Shown piece by piece: positions 12,681 to 25,100 of a DNA stretch of 64,000 nt (positions within the stretch are counted from its first letter, which is position 1; the number at the start of each line of letters is the position of its first letter). Source of the stretch: Mytilus galloprovincialis (Eukaryota; Mollusca; Bivalvia; Mytilida; Mytilidae). Below the pieces are notes generated by a model. It saw only the letters and a list, made by a program, of their open reading frames with translations, ran no database searches and was not told where the DNA came from. The stretch covers positions 29,956,218-30,020,217 of the forward strand of contig NC_134846.1 in the NCBI RefSeq assembly GCF_965363235.1. The letters run 5' to 3'. The translations under genes were made by a program, and so were the position numbers.

Positions 12681-13630
12681 AACAAAACAAAACAAAGAAC
12701 AACATCTAGAGGTCATCATACAGTATGAAATAATATACGAGTGTGTACAGTAAATGTACCTGTATGTCATGTTCTAAATTGCCGATCGAGTCTTAAATTT
12801 TTGAAAGCCGTAAAAATTATCAACAGTCCGTAATAACTTTTCTTGAGAAGTTTCTCACTTAGACCACAAACACAGAGAGGTATTTGTTATTCACATGATT
12901 TTCCTTCCGAAAACAATGTTACCAATTTATAGATAGTACTTAACAAGTAATATTTATACATCTGAAAAATGTCGCCGGTAATTTGAAGCGATAACGTCGA
13001 AATTGTCTGCCAGCGACGTCGTGCACTTTAGCGTTAACGTTGAGGTTACAAAGGGGTGACGCATTTTTTTTTAGGATAAATCGTGATTATCATGGAATCC
13101 AGCACGGTGACCTATATTTTTTATTTGAGATTTGGAGAAAGCATGACAAAATGCAGTTTATGCAGAAAAATGATAAAAATGACATTTTCAGAAACAGTTT
13201 TTTTTCCATTTTTTTAGGTTTAGAAAAATACCACTTTGAGCATCTGGTCCGCAATGTCAAGCAAGACTTGAATAATCTTATAGTTATTCGTGTACAAAAA
13301 TGTAGTGATTTATTTTTTTCCTTATTGCCACTTATCACAGCTTCAGATTGAACCCGATCTTAATAATTTACGACGAAAAATATCTACTCCAAAAAATTTA
13401 TAACATTGCCTAATTGTTTTACAAAATTGCACAAATCCCCAATTTTCAGCCTCAATTTTCTCGAAAACAAGCACGGTGACCTATGTTTTATTTTGTGTTT
13501 TATTTTATAACTCGCCAAGGCCTACAACATATTAAAAAATTATAAAAATGACATTTTATCGAGAAACTGTATCGGATGCCCTTAAACTCGTTAACTAGAC
13601 GTCTTTTTCGATACTGGGCACCCTACTATA

Positions 13631-14343
13631 ACAGCCACACAAATATATACATGAGCGCCGAAACGGGTACATACACGCTGATAGGGTTATTTCACCTCTG
13701 AGAATTGATAGCGAACACTAGAGACAGTTTATAAAAAGTGCAGCGTATTAACACACGTATTTATAAGCAAATAATGAACGAATAATGGTCGGCTATATTT
13801 GACACAGGGCGGCGGGTTTGAATTGAAGAAATTTTCTTTTTTTTGAGAACTGTTAGTACCAAATAATTTATTGCACGGAAGGAATCGTACCCATAATCTT
13901 TTTCCAGCGAGCAGAAGCAGACGTTTACAATGCTCTTGTTTCTCAAACATCTCTCCCTAGATTTCTGTGTTGCAGATTTAGAGGCTTTATATTCAAGTTT
14001 CAGGATGAATAACTACTTTTAACGATTGCTTCCTGTATGATTTATATAGAAACACATTCAAATTAAGGAAATGTACCAGTTAAAATGCCAGCTTCTTAGA
14101 TAAAAATTGTTCGTTTTGGATTGGAATCTCTTTTATTCAAATGCTTATCCTTTTCGGTTTAAAAATTTCAGAAAAAATAAGTTCCTTTTTTATAAAGTAA
14201 AGTAAATGCATTAAATTTCTGCAAGTAGGAGCTATTAAACAATGCTTCTTTTATTTAGCGACACAAATAGACGTTGTTCATCAACTGCATTTTCACTCCC
14301 ACTTCTGCCGCATGACCATACATGTATATATTTGTGTGGCTGT
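13631..14343. mobile_element. TA-flanked MITE, 713 bp
   Basis: The termini ACAGCCACACAAATATATAC and inverse (23 bp in all) are flanked by TA at 13629-13630 and 14344-14345. The TA duplication is as expected for Tc1/mariner-type MITEs. It interrupts the right arm of inverted-repeat element 2; the left arm near 7968-7980 shows the uninterrupted sequence. There is no coding content. Confidence 0.7.
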
Positions 14344-14469
14344 TACACAACCGTGACATTTCTAGTAACATGAACTGCTACAATTTTTTTCTCCAGATAA
14401 TGTATAATCTTTAAGAAATGAAGGGATACCACTTCTACCTATGGAAAAGGTTTTAAAAAATGCGCTCTT

Positions 14470-15270
14470 GCAACCTGTAAGTAATACATTAATTTATGCC
14501 TACGGAATAATTGATTGGGAGATGAAACTCTACTTTTCACCCACAAAGTAAATTAAGTATGTGAGCGATTCGACTGAGTTTTCTTTATCAAAAATATGTT
14601 TCAAAATATAATCTACAACACTATATTTTGATTATTATGATTATCTAAATGTCATACTGATTACAGGTAACTGAAGACTAAGAAGTTAGAAGGAAGTCTG
14701 TTGAACACTTGAAATTATAACTATATTAGACGTTACTCGACGAAGCACATTTCATTTCTTTGTATAAAGAATACAGTCATATTTCATTAGTAGCATCTGG
14801 CATGACATAATTACAGGGCACATTCTTTGTCTCAGAACCTTAATTGAGTATTAGTCATGGTAATATAGAACTTTGATAAGTATCGATTTTAATACATAAT
14901 TGCAATTTCATGTAAAGATCTAAAGACTGTATATATGGTCATCGAAGGTCATATTAGAATAACGAGATGTGATATAATTACAATGAGACAACAATCTACC
15001 AGAGTTCAAACGGAATGGAAGTAAATAATTATATGGCTTCATGTCTTTTATGTATCTAATTTATTTGTTCAAGTCTTGTAACATAATAAAGTTAACCAGC
15101 ATGGGAAAAACAACACAAAAACAGTTAGAATACAGCTAGAAAAAATTTAACATGGACATATAGTTTGATGGACATATTTTTTTATCATCATACTTTGTAC
15201 CCAAAGAAGATTAAGGAAAAACATGTGATTTCTGTTGAAATTTCTTCTGAAATAAAAATCATAAAAAACC
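14470..15270. other. Non-coding stretch with a diverged family B fragment
   Basis: No gene is visible. Positions about 14965-15040 resemble the start of interspersed repeat family B (GATGTGATATAATTACAATG). Confidence 0.45.
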
Positions 15271-15271
15271 T

Positions 15272-15436
15272 CCAGCAACTGGAGGCGTCCTTCAGCTGGT
15301 CCCTAAACAAATATGCATACTAGTTCAGTGATAATGGACGTCATACTAAACTTCGAATTATACACAAAAAACTAAAATTAAAAATCATACCAGACTAACA
15401 AAGGCGAGAGGCTCCTGACTTGGGACAGGCGCAAAA
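15272..15436 (+). repeat. Interspersed repeat family A, partial copy
   Basis: This matches the middle of copies 1 and 2, from GGAGGCGTCCTTCAGCTGG to CTGACTTGGGACAGGCGC. Confidence 0.7.
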
Positions 15437-15444
15437 TTATCTGT

Positions 15445-15955
15445 TTGTTTTATTCACACATCGTTGTCAATATAATGGATTTTGATGCGACTGTCATAGT
15501 AAGTAAGTAAAGTAAGTAAATAGTTTATTAAAGTGTCACATATTGATTGACATAAATATAAGCAACATTATATAAATATATACACATAAAACAATCAATA
15601 TCCAGCCATAAAAACGACTTATGAGACACTAAAAAGCTTAAAATTCTATAAAAATTTCAAATATATTCCGTAAAAAGTCACAAAAAATTCACCATTAAAA
15701 TAAAAAAAAATAAAAAATCACTATATTTAACAAATATATATATAAATACAATAGAGAGGTTTAGCGCTGCTTTAAAACCAGGTTAAACCACCATTTTATT
15801 CATAAGAAAATGCCTGTACCAAGTCAGGAATGTGACAGTTGTTGTCCGTCCATTTGATGTGTCTGTGCTTTTGATTTTGCCATTCGATTATGGACTTCCC
15901 GTTTTGAATTGTTCTCGGAGAATCGGTATTTTTTTATTTTACTATTTACACCCTT
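15445..15955 (+). repeat. Interspersed repeat family C, interrupted copy
   Basis: It aligns with 18000-18270: a TTATTCACACATCGTTGTCA segment, then CTGTACCAAGTCAGGAATGT, then a TTTGCCATT-to-TCTCGGAG segment. Compared with that copy, about 250 bp are inserted at about 15500. Confidence 0.7.
15500..15752 (-). mobile_element. Probable LINE/SINE 3' tail inserted in family C
   Basis: The insert begins with (AGTA)n-like repeats. Read on the minus strand it ends with AATAAACTATTTACTTACTT followed by further TTACT repeats, like the simple-repeat tail of a retroposon. No coding sequence remains, so the family is not assigned. Confidence 0.45.
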
Positions 15956-15999
15956 TGCTTTTAGATATTTGACATGCATTGAGCGTTCCTGAGGTAGAT

Positions 16000-17440
16000 C
16001 AACAAAAGCGTTTCGGTCGCATACAATATATAACGTGTTGTTTCCATGATTTTTTGCACCCAGGTATGTTTTTCATATTGGGTTTTAAACCGAACAAGGT
16101 GAGTGCAATATGTTCAAGAAGAGGCTCATATTTTACCTTATCGTTTTCATGAATGCAAGTTCAAATTACGACTATATAAAACCTTTGTTGTTAATTGACT
16201 TTGAACAATATTTTGGCCTTTAAAAAGCGCTTAAAACTGCGGCCAGAGCCTTGTTTTTCAGCTTGATAGCATAACAGATAGTTAACAATTTGATTTAACA
16301 ATTCCACTGACATCATTGTGATTCATTTATTGTGGCTTCTTTTTCAAGAATTGTTTAGGCATTCAAATAGATAGTATATTTTTACTGTAATCGGAACATA
16401 CTTGAATGATTTGTAGAGATAATGTTGGGAGTAAAGATTTATAGTTACAATGTAGATTCCATGCACTTTGATACCAGTCAATTGAATAGATCCGTAATTT
16501 AACTGATTATGTCCAATTCTCATTAGGCCATATTGACTGAGTGTGGATTTGCATGGTTGGTGATACTTGCATTTAAGGAGACACTCACTCACCATTATAT
16601 TTGAATCAAATGCACTTAAAACAAAAAAATATTAGTGTAAATCGATTAATAAGATATACTAATGTCATCATTTGGTTTTCAAATAAAAACATCATTTGTC
16701 TGGTTACGAGTGATTTATGGTAATACTTTCTATTTGGATCTACAATGTAATGTTGAGTTATCGTTTTTTCCATCGTAGTTTAGTGATTTAACAAGTTCCT
16801 ATCAGGATCAGTCTTATGGGATATTTAGTATAGACCTAGATAAGAAGTTAGAATCTTGGTAATATCATTAAGAGCATCTATTTTTTTCGTATTTGTAAAA
16901 AAAACCAGACTTGTGTCAAAATATATATCTCCAGGAGAGGGAATATGTACGCTAAGTCAATAATCAGTTGGTTTGATTTTGTTTTGTGTATGTCAGAAAT
17001 GATATAGTTATTTATAATACATACAGACGAAATAATTTCATGAATGATAAAGTAACAATCCATACCGAAAAAACAATATGGAAGGATAACGTTGTTTTGT
17101 GATGTGAAAGTCGTATGCAAAGACTTTCTATATTTCTGAAGAATATTGATATTTTTTTCTCAAAAATTTCACTGTGAAGGTTAAAAGTAGGATATTTTCG
17201 CTGATATAAACAAACACGTCTGTTCAGCCATAAATCTTTATAACAACTCAATAGAGCTCACGACTACGTCACTGTCAATTGTAATGTATAAACTAAGAAA
17301 CGTCGTTATCATCTCCATAGTCACCAAATTGTTTGATATACATGTTTAAGATCTGTAATGCATGTGTACTGTGTATTTTTTTTATTATGCTTGGTCGCAT
17401 ATTGCATACTATGTGTTGTCACAAAGGAATAAATAAAACT
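16000..17440. other. No recognisable gene
   Basis: The open frames are short, AT-rich and lack protein-like composition. I see no clear repeat boundary here. Confidence 0.45.
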
Positions 17441-17459
17441 AAAATATTTCGTAGTTTTG

Positions 17460-17671
17460 TACTATGGATTATTTATTTTTTTATTCTAAAACCAATTTCG
17501 TGGATTTCATGGGTAAAGGTGAACCACGAAATTAAATGTTCAACGATTAAAAATTTTTCATAGGCTTTTATGCAGAATTCGCAAACACAATGAAATTATA
17601 TATTCACGAGCATGTAAGTTTACCTTACTCCACGAAAATTGATACCCACGAATATAAATAAATCAACAGTA
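17460..17671. mobile_element. MITE-like repeat with TTTCGTGG boxes
   Basis: The left end TACTATGGATTATTTATTTT and the right end (inverse TACTGTTGATTTATTTAT) form an imperfect TIR. Internal inverted boxes CCACGAAAT and ATTTCGTGG recur. Similar elements are, from memory, common in bivalves and other invertebrates. Confidence 0.6.
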
Positions 17672-17999
17672 AAGGGTTGATGAAAACATTGACATGTTTT
17701 CTGAAGATATACTCATTTGACAGGTGTAGTTATATCACTGGACCATAATTTCCGATTAAATTGCAACATGATTTTACATGTCATATTGTTAAAAGGATGA
17801 ACACATCATTGTCTTTTGTATTTGCTAATATACTTTGTCTATATGGGTTTTCTGTTTCTTTTTTCTTTTTTTACATATGACGTGGCACTGTACTTATGTA
17901 CCCGCCTTTGTGTTTTTTGTCATGAGAAATATTTGTTTACATAATTGTTTGTTTTTATATTGATTAAAGACCACCATATTGACTGCTGTACCCGTAGTT

Positions 18000-18270
18000 T
18001 TGACTTTTTTCACCTATTATGTCTGTTTGCTTTATTCACACATCGTTGTCAATATAATGTTTATGCGACTGTCATTCAAGTGAGAGGATTAGCAATCTAT
18101 AAAACTAGGTTAATCCACCATTTTCTACATAAGAAAATGCCCGTACCAAGTCAGTAATATTAAGGTTGTTGTCCATTCGATTGCTGTGTTTCAGCTTTTG
18201 ATTTTGCCATTTGATTGGGGACTATTTTGAATTTTTCTCGGAGTCTAGTATTTTTGTGAATTTACTTTTT
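18000..18270 (+). repeat. Interspersed repeat family C, uninterrupted copy
   Basis: It carries the TTATTCACACATCGTTGTCA segment, CCACCATTTTCTACATAAGA, CCCGTACCAAGTCAG, and ends with TTTTTCTCGGAGTC. It serves as reference for the copies at 15445, 39935 and (inverted) 43665. Confidence 0.7.
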
Positions 18271-18299
18271 AAAGTTATACTGCATATATATATGTAACT

Positions 18300-19560
18300 A
18301 CAATATCTATTTAGTCCCATACCGACGAAGAAATAGGGTAGATAGGTAGGCAATATCATTTTATTTTAAATTTTTTTTTAGCTAGTTACAACTAGGGAAT
18401 CAGTCTGGCTTTTACAGTCCATGTTTCATAATGGCATAACAAGTGTTAGGGTAGGCACTAACAATTAGCGTAGGTAGGTTTAGCGGAAGCACATGTATTA
18501 TTTGTTTGGCCTTAGTCTAAAACAAACTGACAATCCCATGACAAAAATTGAAAGAAAAAGAAGCGACAAATCGACAAATAGCGAATTCAGACGCAAAATG
18601 ATGCTTTAGACTAACGTCGTGTTTCTGTGGGGTCATAAATTAAATAACAAATAGTTGTTAATTTCTAGTTTATAGATTTTATAAATTTTACTTAACCTGA
18701 ATTGCAATCACTCCCAAAGAAACATCGACTTTAAGCGTGCTTGATTTCACGAGGAAATATCTTTCGTGTGCATATTATCTATAAAGTTGAGCGTAATGCG
18801 ATATAAAATTGTCCAATCAGGTTATGGAAGATATTACCGCCTTGGTCGATAAAACGATTTAAAATAAAGCAAGTGTCTAAATCAAAGACAGAGTTAACTA
18901 ACGCTTCAGGTAAGTCTAGTTAATTAGTAATACTTAGTAATTACTTCATTAGTAATAATGGTTAATTAGCAATTGTAAACAATTAGTCTTCAGAAAATAA
19001 AATAAAAGTAATATAGTACTATAAGCTTACTATATTCTGATATTCTGATATAAGGAAACCATATATAAAACCATTTTATTGGAAAAAACCATCTTGTTAT
19101 AAACTTATACAATTATTGTCTGTTCATAACATTAAAGAGCTTAACAATCTAGGTAAATACCTTTATTAAGCTGATAAGATTCGTTATTCATAATATTATA
19201 CTTATATTTCATTAGTTATATTATTTGTTGTCATTCTCCGCCATTGATACAAACTGTTTGTAATTATAAAACATGTATGTAATTATTCACTGATGCTATT
19301 ATATTTGTATATATGTAAATTCTATAAGCTGTATTGCTTCTGAATAAAAGACTATTATTATTGTTAAAGAAAATTTTAAGTTTCAAAAAGCTATATCTTA
19401 TAGGGGTGGTTTGGAAATACTAGATTTAATAAACTTATTCAAAGTTACATTAATAAAAAGAGAAATAGTGTAAACGACAATCATACTGCATCCGAGAAAA
19501 AAAAATATCGTATTACATGTACACTCAAAACTTTGAATTTTTGAATACCAATTATTTTTT
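18300..19560. other. No recognisable gene
   Basis: AT-rich sequence. Two GTAGGTAGG-like short motifs occur at about 18345 and 18474. Nothing supports an exon. Confidence 0.4.
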
Positions 19561-19564
19561 ACTT

Positions 19565-19795
19565 CAGGAATAGATTACTTTGGCTGTATTTGACATTTTT
19601 TTGAAACTTTGGTCCTCAATGCTCTTCAAGTATAATTTGGCTTATTTCACAATTTTTTATTCGAGCGTTACTGATGAGTCTCTTGCGAAAATACAAAACT
19701 CCAATCCTTGTATAATAGTATATGATGAGTTTAACTATAAGTTTGTGAGTGCACAAGTCATTTACCCACTAGAAAATACTTCAATGTTGGTATGA
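19565..19795 (+). repeat. Hammerhead-ribozyme-type repeat remnant (plus)
   Basis: The block resembles a repeat I associate with mussels, including CCTCAATGCTCTTCAA and then the hammerhead core CTGATGAGTC (19671-19680) and CGAAA (19686-19690). In an intact copy the second half should read GAAACGCGCGTC; here it is GAAAATACAAAACTCC, so stem III and the cleavage site are lost. The 71-residue frame across it is a by-product. Small retroposons with hammerheads (retrozymes) are known from metazoans; placing this copy among them is inference. Confidence 0.5.
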
Positions 19796-19827
19796 TTAAC
19801 ATCTTTTAGAATGAATAAAGTTTCCAT

Positions 19828-20150
19828 GTAGTGTTTGGTATTTAATTGAAGGTATAAATCTATCAGAAGAGACTGTTTCACAATCTATTAAAATCTTAAA
19901 ATCTTTAAGAAAAAAGGTATTAACCAGAATACGAACTTGGAGGTTTATTGAAAAGGGGTTAATTTCATAAAACCTTACAAAATAAAACTTACGGCAATAT
20001 CAAATCACTAAAGTAGCACGTTTAAACTGGTTGCCTCTTAAACGCTTTACCGGAGTAATATAGTTGAGGATGTACTTAGCCTTAGGTGAGGGTTAGGAAT
20101 TTGTGTCATATATTCGGACTCCTTCGGTTTTTATCTTTTCAATTTCATTT
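19828..20150 (+). repeat. Repeat family E, copy 1
   Basis: It starts with GTGTTTGGTATTTAATTGAAG and matches 20560-20880 and 27290-27610, including AACAAAATAAAACTTA and a GGTTGCCTCTTAAACGC segment. A short further copy of its start is at about 20215-20260. Confidence 0.65.
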
Positions 20151-20299
20151 TGTAAATAAATCATTACGTTCATGCTTAACAACTTTAATTAAAAGAATAT
20201 GTTTCCAAGAAGTAGTTGGATTTTAATTGAAGGTATAAATCTTTCAGAATAGACTGTTTCCATTAAAATAACATGTTTTTAGCAAGCATGGGCAGATTA

Positions 20300-21340
20300 T
20301 ACTCTCCATGCGGCAACAATTTTTTACTTCGGTTGGTGATGACAAATCTGTGATTCACTATGTATGTCATGCTGTTTGTCCGTTCACCATTATTTCCTTC
20401 GGTCAAGGTGTTGTTATTCTTCGATTTACTGTGCTTAATTGCCCTGGAAATCTGTTGTTAATTCTGTTAATGACTTCATGCTTCGTGTTAAACTGTGATG
20501 ATGAGACAATTTTTACGGAATAGATTAACTTTCTGTTCATATAGACCATAGACTATTTTGTAAGTAGTGTTTGATACCTAATTGGAGGTATTTAGATCTA
20601 TCACAATAGACTGATTCCATTTAAATCTAAAGAAAAAAGGTATTAACAAGAATACAAAGAGAAGGTTAATTAAAAAAGGGGAAAATGCCATAAAACTTAA
20701 CAAAATAAAACGTAAGGCAATAGCAAATCACTAAAGTAACACGTTTAGCAATGTTTAGACTCTTTGCCTCCGATACGTTTTACTGGAATAATCTTATTAG
20801 GGATGTTATTATGAAGGTTTAGGAATTTGTATCAGCTGTTCGGACTTCTTGTGTTTTTCAGTTAATACAGGGTTAAAGTTTCGATCCTGCTTACTTTTCA
20901 TATAAGATTTCAATAGCTAATAAAAAGGTCATTTTCCACAATTGCAGCATATTTCAGATGTCCTTTATTTTGATTTACGAACGAAATAGTACTAATGCAA
21001 ATATAAGGTAAAAGTCCATGTCAGCCTTTTCACACCATTTAAAAAAAATCAAGTATCCCGAAAAGGGGCGTCATAACCTATTTTTTTTAGCTTATTTTGA
21101 TCGTGAACTATTGCTCTTCCGTCTTATAGTATCAATCTTAAAATCTAGATTTTTGTAATTTCAACTCAGTACAATCCTTTAGTATCCTTAAATGTTACGC
21201 TAACACACACTAAATGAAATCCAAGAATGTTTGGCTACCTAAAACATAAACATATGAAGCGCTTTTGACCAAAATTAGGGCGATGGCAGTTTGCTGATGT
21301 TCTAATCTAGTCAATCGATTTAAAATTGAAAAAAGGAAGC
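20300..21340 (+). repeat. Segmental duplication, unit 1
   Basis: This block recurs at 26960-28720 in the same order and orientation: a TGTTTGTCCGTTCACCATT segment, the family E block, a GTCAGCCTTTTCACACCATT segment, and TTAGGGCGATGGCAGTTTGC. Unit 1 lacks the insertions seen in unit 2. No gene is recognised in it. Confidence 0.65.
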
Positions 21341-22190
21341 AACAACACAAAAAAAAAGTTAGATCTTCAAATGATATTGGCCTGATGTATCAGCAGGGTA
21401 AACATGCATCATCCAAAAAAAATTTTCAACCCTCAGTAAAAAAGTTTATAATAAGAAAAAATCTGTAAAATTACAGTGTTTGTAGTTATACCACAAGAGA
21501 AATGTTGTTAGTGCGGTTAGAGCGGTTAGATCTAGATCAAGTTGCCTGAGGAAGTTTTGAATTTGAAGTTTGAAGTTTTGCATATATGTAAGTTAAATTG
21601 TTAAGAAGTGCTTATATTTACTCTTCGCAGTCCTTGAAACTTGTCGATCCTTCCTGAATATTATTTATGGGGTGTTTGTGTTCTGTCGATAACCAAAAAG
21701 TAAGCCGGAACACCTAAAATTGCTTTTTTTGTCACCACGGCATAAAAAATACAAGCTAGAAATACAAAACTATCTCAAGAAAACTTACAATAGTGTGTTC
21801 TATCCTGAATATGTACTAAATATTCCAAATTGCTAGAAACAGCAGAATAATTTAGGAAATTTGAGGACCCAGGGGTGAAAAACAGAAAACTGCCTACCCC
21901 CTGGGTCATAAAACAAATAATTTAACTTGTAAATGCTATGTTTTTATGATTTTTAAGTTCTTGATATAGAAAACAATAACTATGCTTGGAAGTTATGCAA
22001 AAATCAGATGTTAGCAGTCATCTCTATGACATTTTAAGGGAATTTATATCTCAGACTGGTATCTGCATACCTACAACTATTTCAAATATGGCTTTGTTTG
22101 TACACCTCTAGTATACTTATTAGGTAAATTATGTCAGAAATATGGTTACAGATGATACTGTTGTGACAATAATTCTAAATTGACCATTTG
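21340..22190. other. No recognisable gene; one GC palindrome
   Basis: A perfect inverted pair GACCCAGGGG / CCCCTGGGTC lies at about 21868-21907. Otherwise this is AT-rich non-coding sequence. Confidence 0.4.
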
Positions 22191-22193
22191 AGT

Positions 22194-25100
22194 TATAGTC
22201 CAGTCGATTTGTGAAACAATTGGTCAGATTGTGATAAAAGCATAAAATTTGGCAGAGTGTTAGTTGATGTCATAACTAACATTTATAGCTATGGACCCAA
22301 TTCAGAAAATCAAAATGGCGGCTCTGGGCGGCCATTTTGAAATCATGTACCAATTTTGATAAAATTTCGTATATCTTATGACAAAGGATATCAACTGAGG
22401 ACTGTTGAAATATTAGGTGGCCATCTTGAATGGTGTCCATTTTGGAAACGTAAATTTCAAATATATCATTATTCTCTATTCTATTTTTTTTTGAATTAAT
22501 GCTAAGTTTTATATGCATTTACAACTAGTTTTTCTTATAATTTATGTATATGACTGTTGCTATTCATATATAATATATTCACCAAGTGCTGAAATAAGGC
22601 ATGCATATGTTAACTAATAAATGTATTTCAAAAATATGCGTAAATTCTTTTAATTGCAGTTTAGCATGTAGGGCTTAGTTACTTTTTTACCACCAAAAAA
22701 AAAATGCATATATACAATATAAGTTATGACCACTGTATGTTGAAAAGAAATAATATGTAGGTATTAAGTCAATGGAGCTGAAAAAATAATAAATAGACTG
22801 GAAAGAATTCCGTAACGCCAAGAGAGGACACATGAGGATTTGCAATGTCAATCAAATACAAAAAGACCAGACATAGACATTTTAGCTGGTAATCAGTCAT
22901 TTTCTGTAAGCATACAACTGTTCCAAGTTGGCGAAGGCAATGTAATGGGAGAATCACAAGGCAAAAGGTTCTTATCATGTCAAAGCAAATCTTAAGATCA
23001 AAATATATTTTGTCAGGAAAAACGAAAAATGTCTCAGATGAGTCACGGATTGAAAATAACAATAAAATAACCAGCCACGGTTGAATTAACAAGAACAATA
23101 TGATAGCAGGAATTTTTTTCTTTCATCGTGATGAGGTATCTGACTATCATCATGAAGCCTCGACAATTATGATCGACAATAGAGTATGTGACTATCACTC
23201 GAACTACTAACCATTGTTCTTTTAGCAAGACTCAGTGCTGGATATCATGCTAAATGTTTGTTAAAACTGCACGACAGGGCAATTAGACAGAATTCGAGAC
23301 ACAGAAAAAAGTCAAGAATCTGTTATCCATGGAATTGGGCTCGCCAAATTGATAGAAAACAATGACGACTCACACTATGGATCAGATATTGTTTTAATAT
23401 TTGAAACTGATGATATTTGTAAATTGTACAGTAAACTTTCTTAGTAAATATGAGTTGTCATGGAAGGAATGATTGATACAACAATTCTGAAAAATTGAAT
23501 ACTAGCTGCCAAAGATGATATGCAAGCACACATGAAAGGTTGCGTCTTTCTCCGGATTCTCAACGAATAAGTTGGGGAAGTTCTGAAACAGGCCATGTCT
23601 TTTAGTCGTGATGATGCAGACCTCTTCATAGTCAAAGTAACTAGAAAAGTTTGAAGAGTTAAGCTTTTTACTATAAAAAGGTTTACAGGGACATTCAATG
23701 TAGGCTTTCCAAATGAATCAGTTCCACAATCTTTGAGACATCTTACTCTCTATCTGAGGACTGATAAGTTGCAGTTGTATCCTTTCAACGACGAGTTGCA
23801 CAATTGAACTTTTATAGCTGAGAAACAGTAAGTCTTGTCTGCCATTGAACGATATTTCTGGACTGATGTCTTGATGTTTGGCCATCCTGAATCATTCTTA
23901 CTAAGGAAACTTATGTCTGTTGAACTGATTCGTGTCAACAGCTGTTATTGATTGTCCCTGTAAAGTTATTCTTAGTATCAAGCATATATATTTTGCCTGC
24001 TATGGCTATGGAGATGCCTTCATTTTTACCTTTTTTTATTAGATCTGTTTCAGAGCTTCACGATTACATTTGTTGAAAATCAAGAGCACTAATTTATCTT
24101 GCTTGTATACTTATAGATATCCTATAGCAGCTACATTCCAATTTTGTTAACTGCGTTGTATCAGTTCTTCCTTCCATGATAACTCCGAGATCCTCCAGGC
24201 GTTTACTGTACAATTTAGTTTGATCTGCGAACTTGGAGATTGGTACAATACTTCTTCCAGACCCTGTGCCATCAATGTATTTCATTATTTAGGAAAGCAC
24301 TCGAAGGATAAAAGATTCCTGGCTTTCTTTCTGTGTCTTTTATTCTGCCTATTTGCTATGTTGTCAAGTTTCATCAATCATCAAGCATGATACTTGTGAT
24401 TTGACATCTCCAGCTCTTACTTTGGCTAAGGGAATATGTCTTGTAGTACAAGTGCAAAGTCATGCCCTATTTTGTCGATTTGAAAATGTCGATGTACCAT
24501 GGAGATCTTCAGATACATCACCACAGAAAAAATACATTGCAGTTATTGTTCTTTTTGAACTAGTTCTACTTTACAGTGCCTGGTTACTTATTGTTTCCTT
24601 TCAATTAGCAACTTATCTTCAACATCAGAAGTATGTTTTCCCTTTTGCTGATGAAATATTTTGAGGTCTGAAAATTTGTTTGACATGGTTTGTGCCATTT
24701 TGCCTTGTGATTCTGGAGTGCTTCTGCAGTTCCATAGCCCTAATTCAACTGTTTCGAATTGAGCGAAAGGAAAACCAATTTAAGACCCAACATCTTCGTA
24801 TGCTTGCATCAAAAAAGTGATTGCCAGCTCAAATGTTTATGACTGTTCTGTTTGTATCTGCTTGGCATTGCAAACCCTTACATGTCCTCTCTTGCCGTTT
24901 CACACATGCCTTCCAGTCTAATTGCCCATTATGTTTTTCTTATATTTAGTTCCAGTAATTTCGAAAAAAATCTAAAATTTGATCTTTTCCAAAAAAAAAT
25001 AAAACTTTTGGTCATAAATTATATAATATATACGTAATTTCTGTTTTAAAAAGTTACTTAGGCAATCGTGTAAGTAGCAGAAATTTTGATACTGATGTCT

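Larger units (their letters stand above)
10599..13585. mobile_element. TTAA-flanked TIR element (piggyBac-like), copy 2
   Basis: TTAA lies at 10599-10602 and 13582-13585. The termini GGGCATCCGATACAGTTT and inverse match those of the 1373-2685 element except for one base. Length is about 3.0 kb. No transposase is readable. The interior contains direct repeats, a family B copy and AT-rich sequence. Confidence 0.75.
7849..14460. mobile_element. Large inverted-repeat element 2, split by two insertions
   Basis: The left arm is about 7849-8125. Its inverse is found in three pieces: 14344-14460, 13586-13629 and about 10480-10598. The gaps are explained by a TA-flanked MITE (13631-14343) and a TTAA-flanked element (10599-13585). 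Without them the element would be about 2.9 kb with arms of about 260 bp. The interior, 8125-10480, holds no recognisable gene. One minus-strand frame at 9611-9919 starts with a hydrophobic stretch but has no other support. Superfamily not recognised. Confidence 0.7.

Noticed and set aside
1205..14460. A single composite transposon or bacterial-type island with CRISPR or operon structure
   Set aside because: Repeats are inverted-repeat transposon arms with target duplications; there are no spacer arrays, operons or ribosome binding sites, and the window is clearly animal nuclear DNA.
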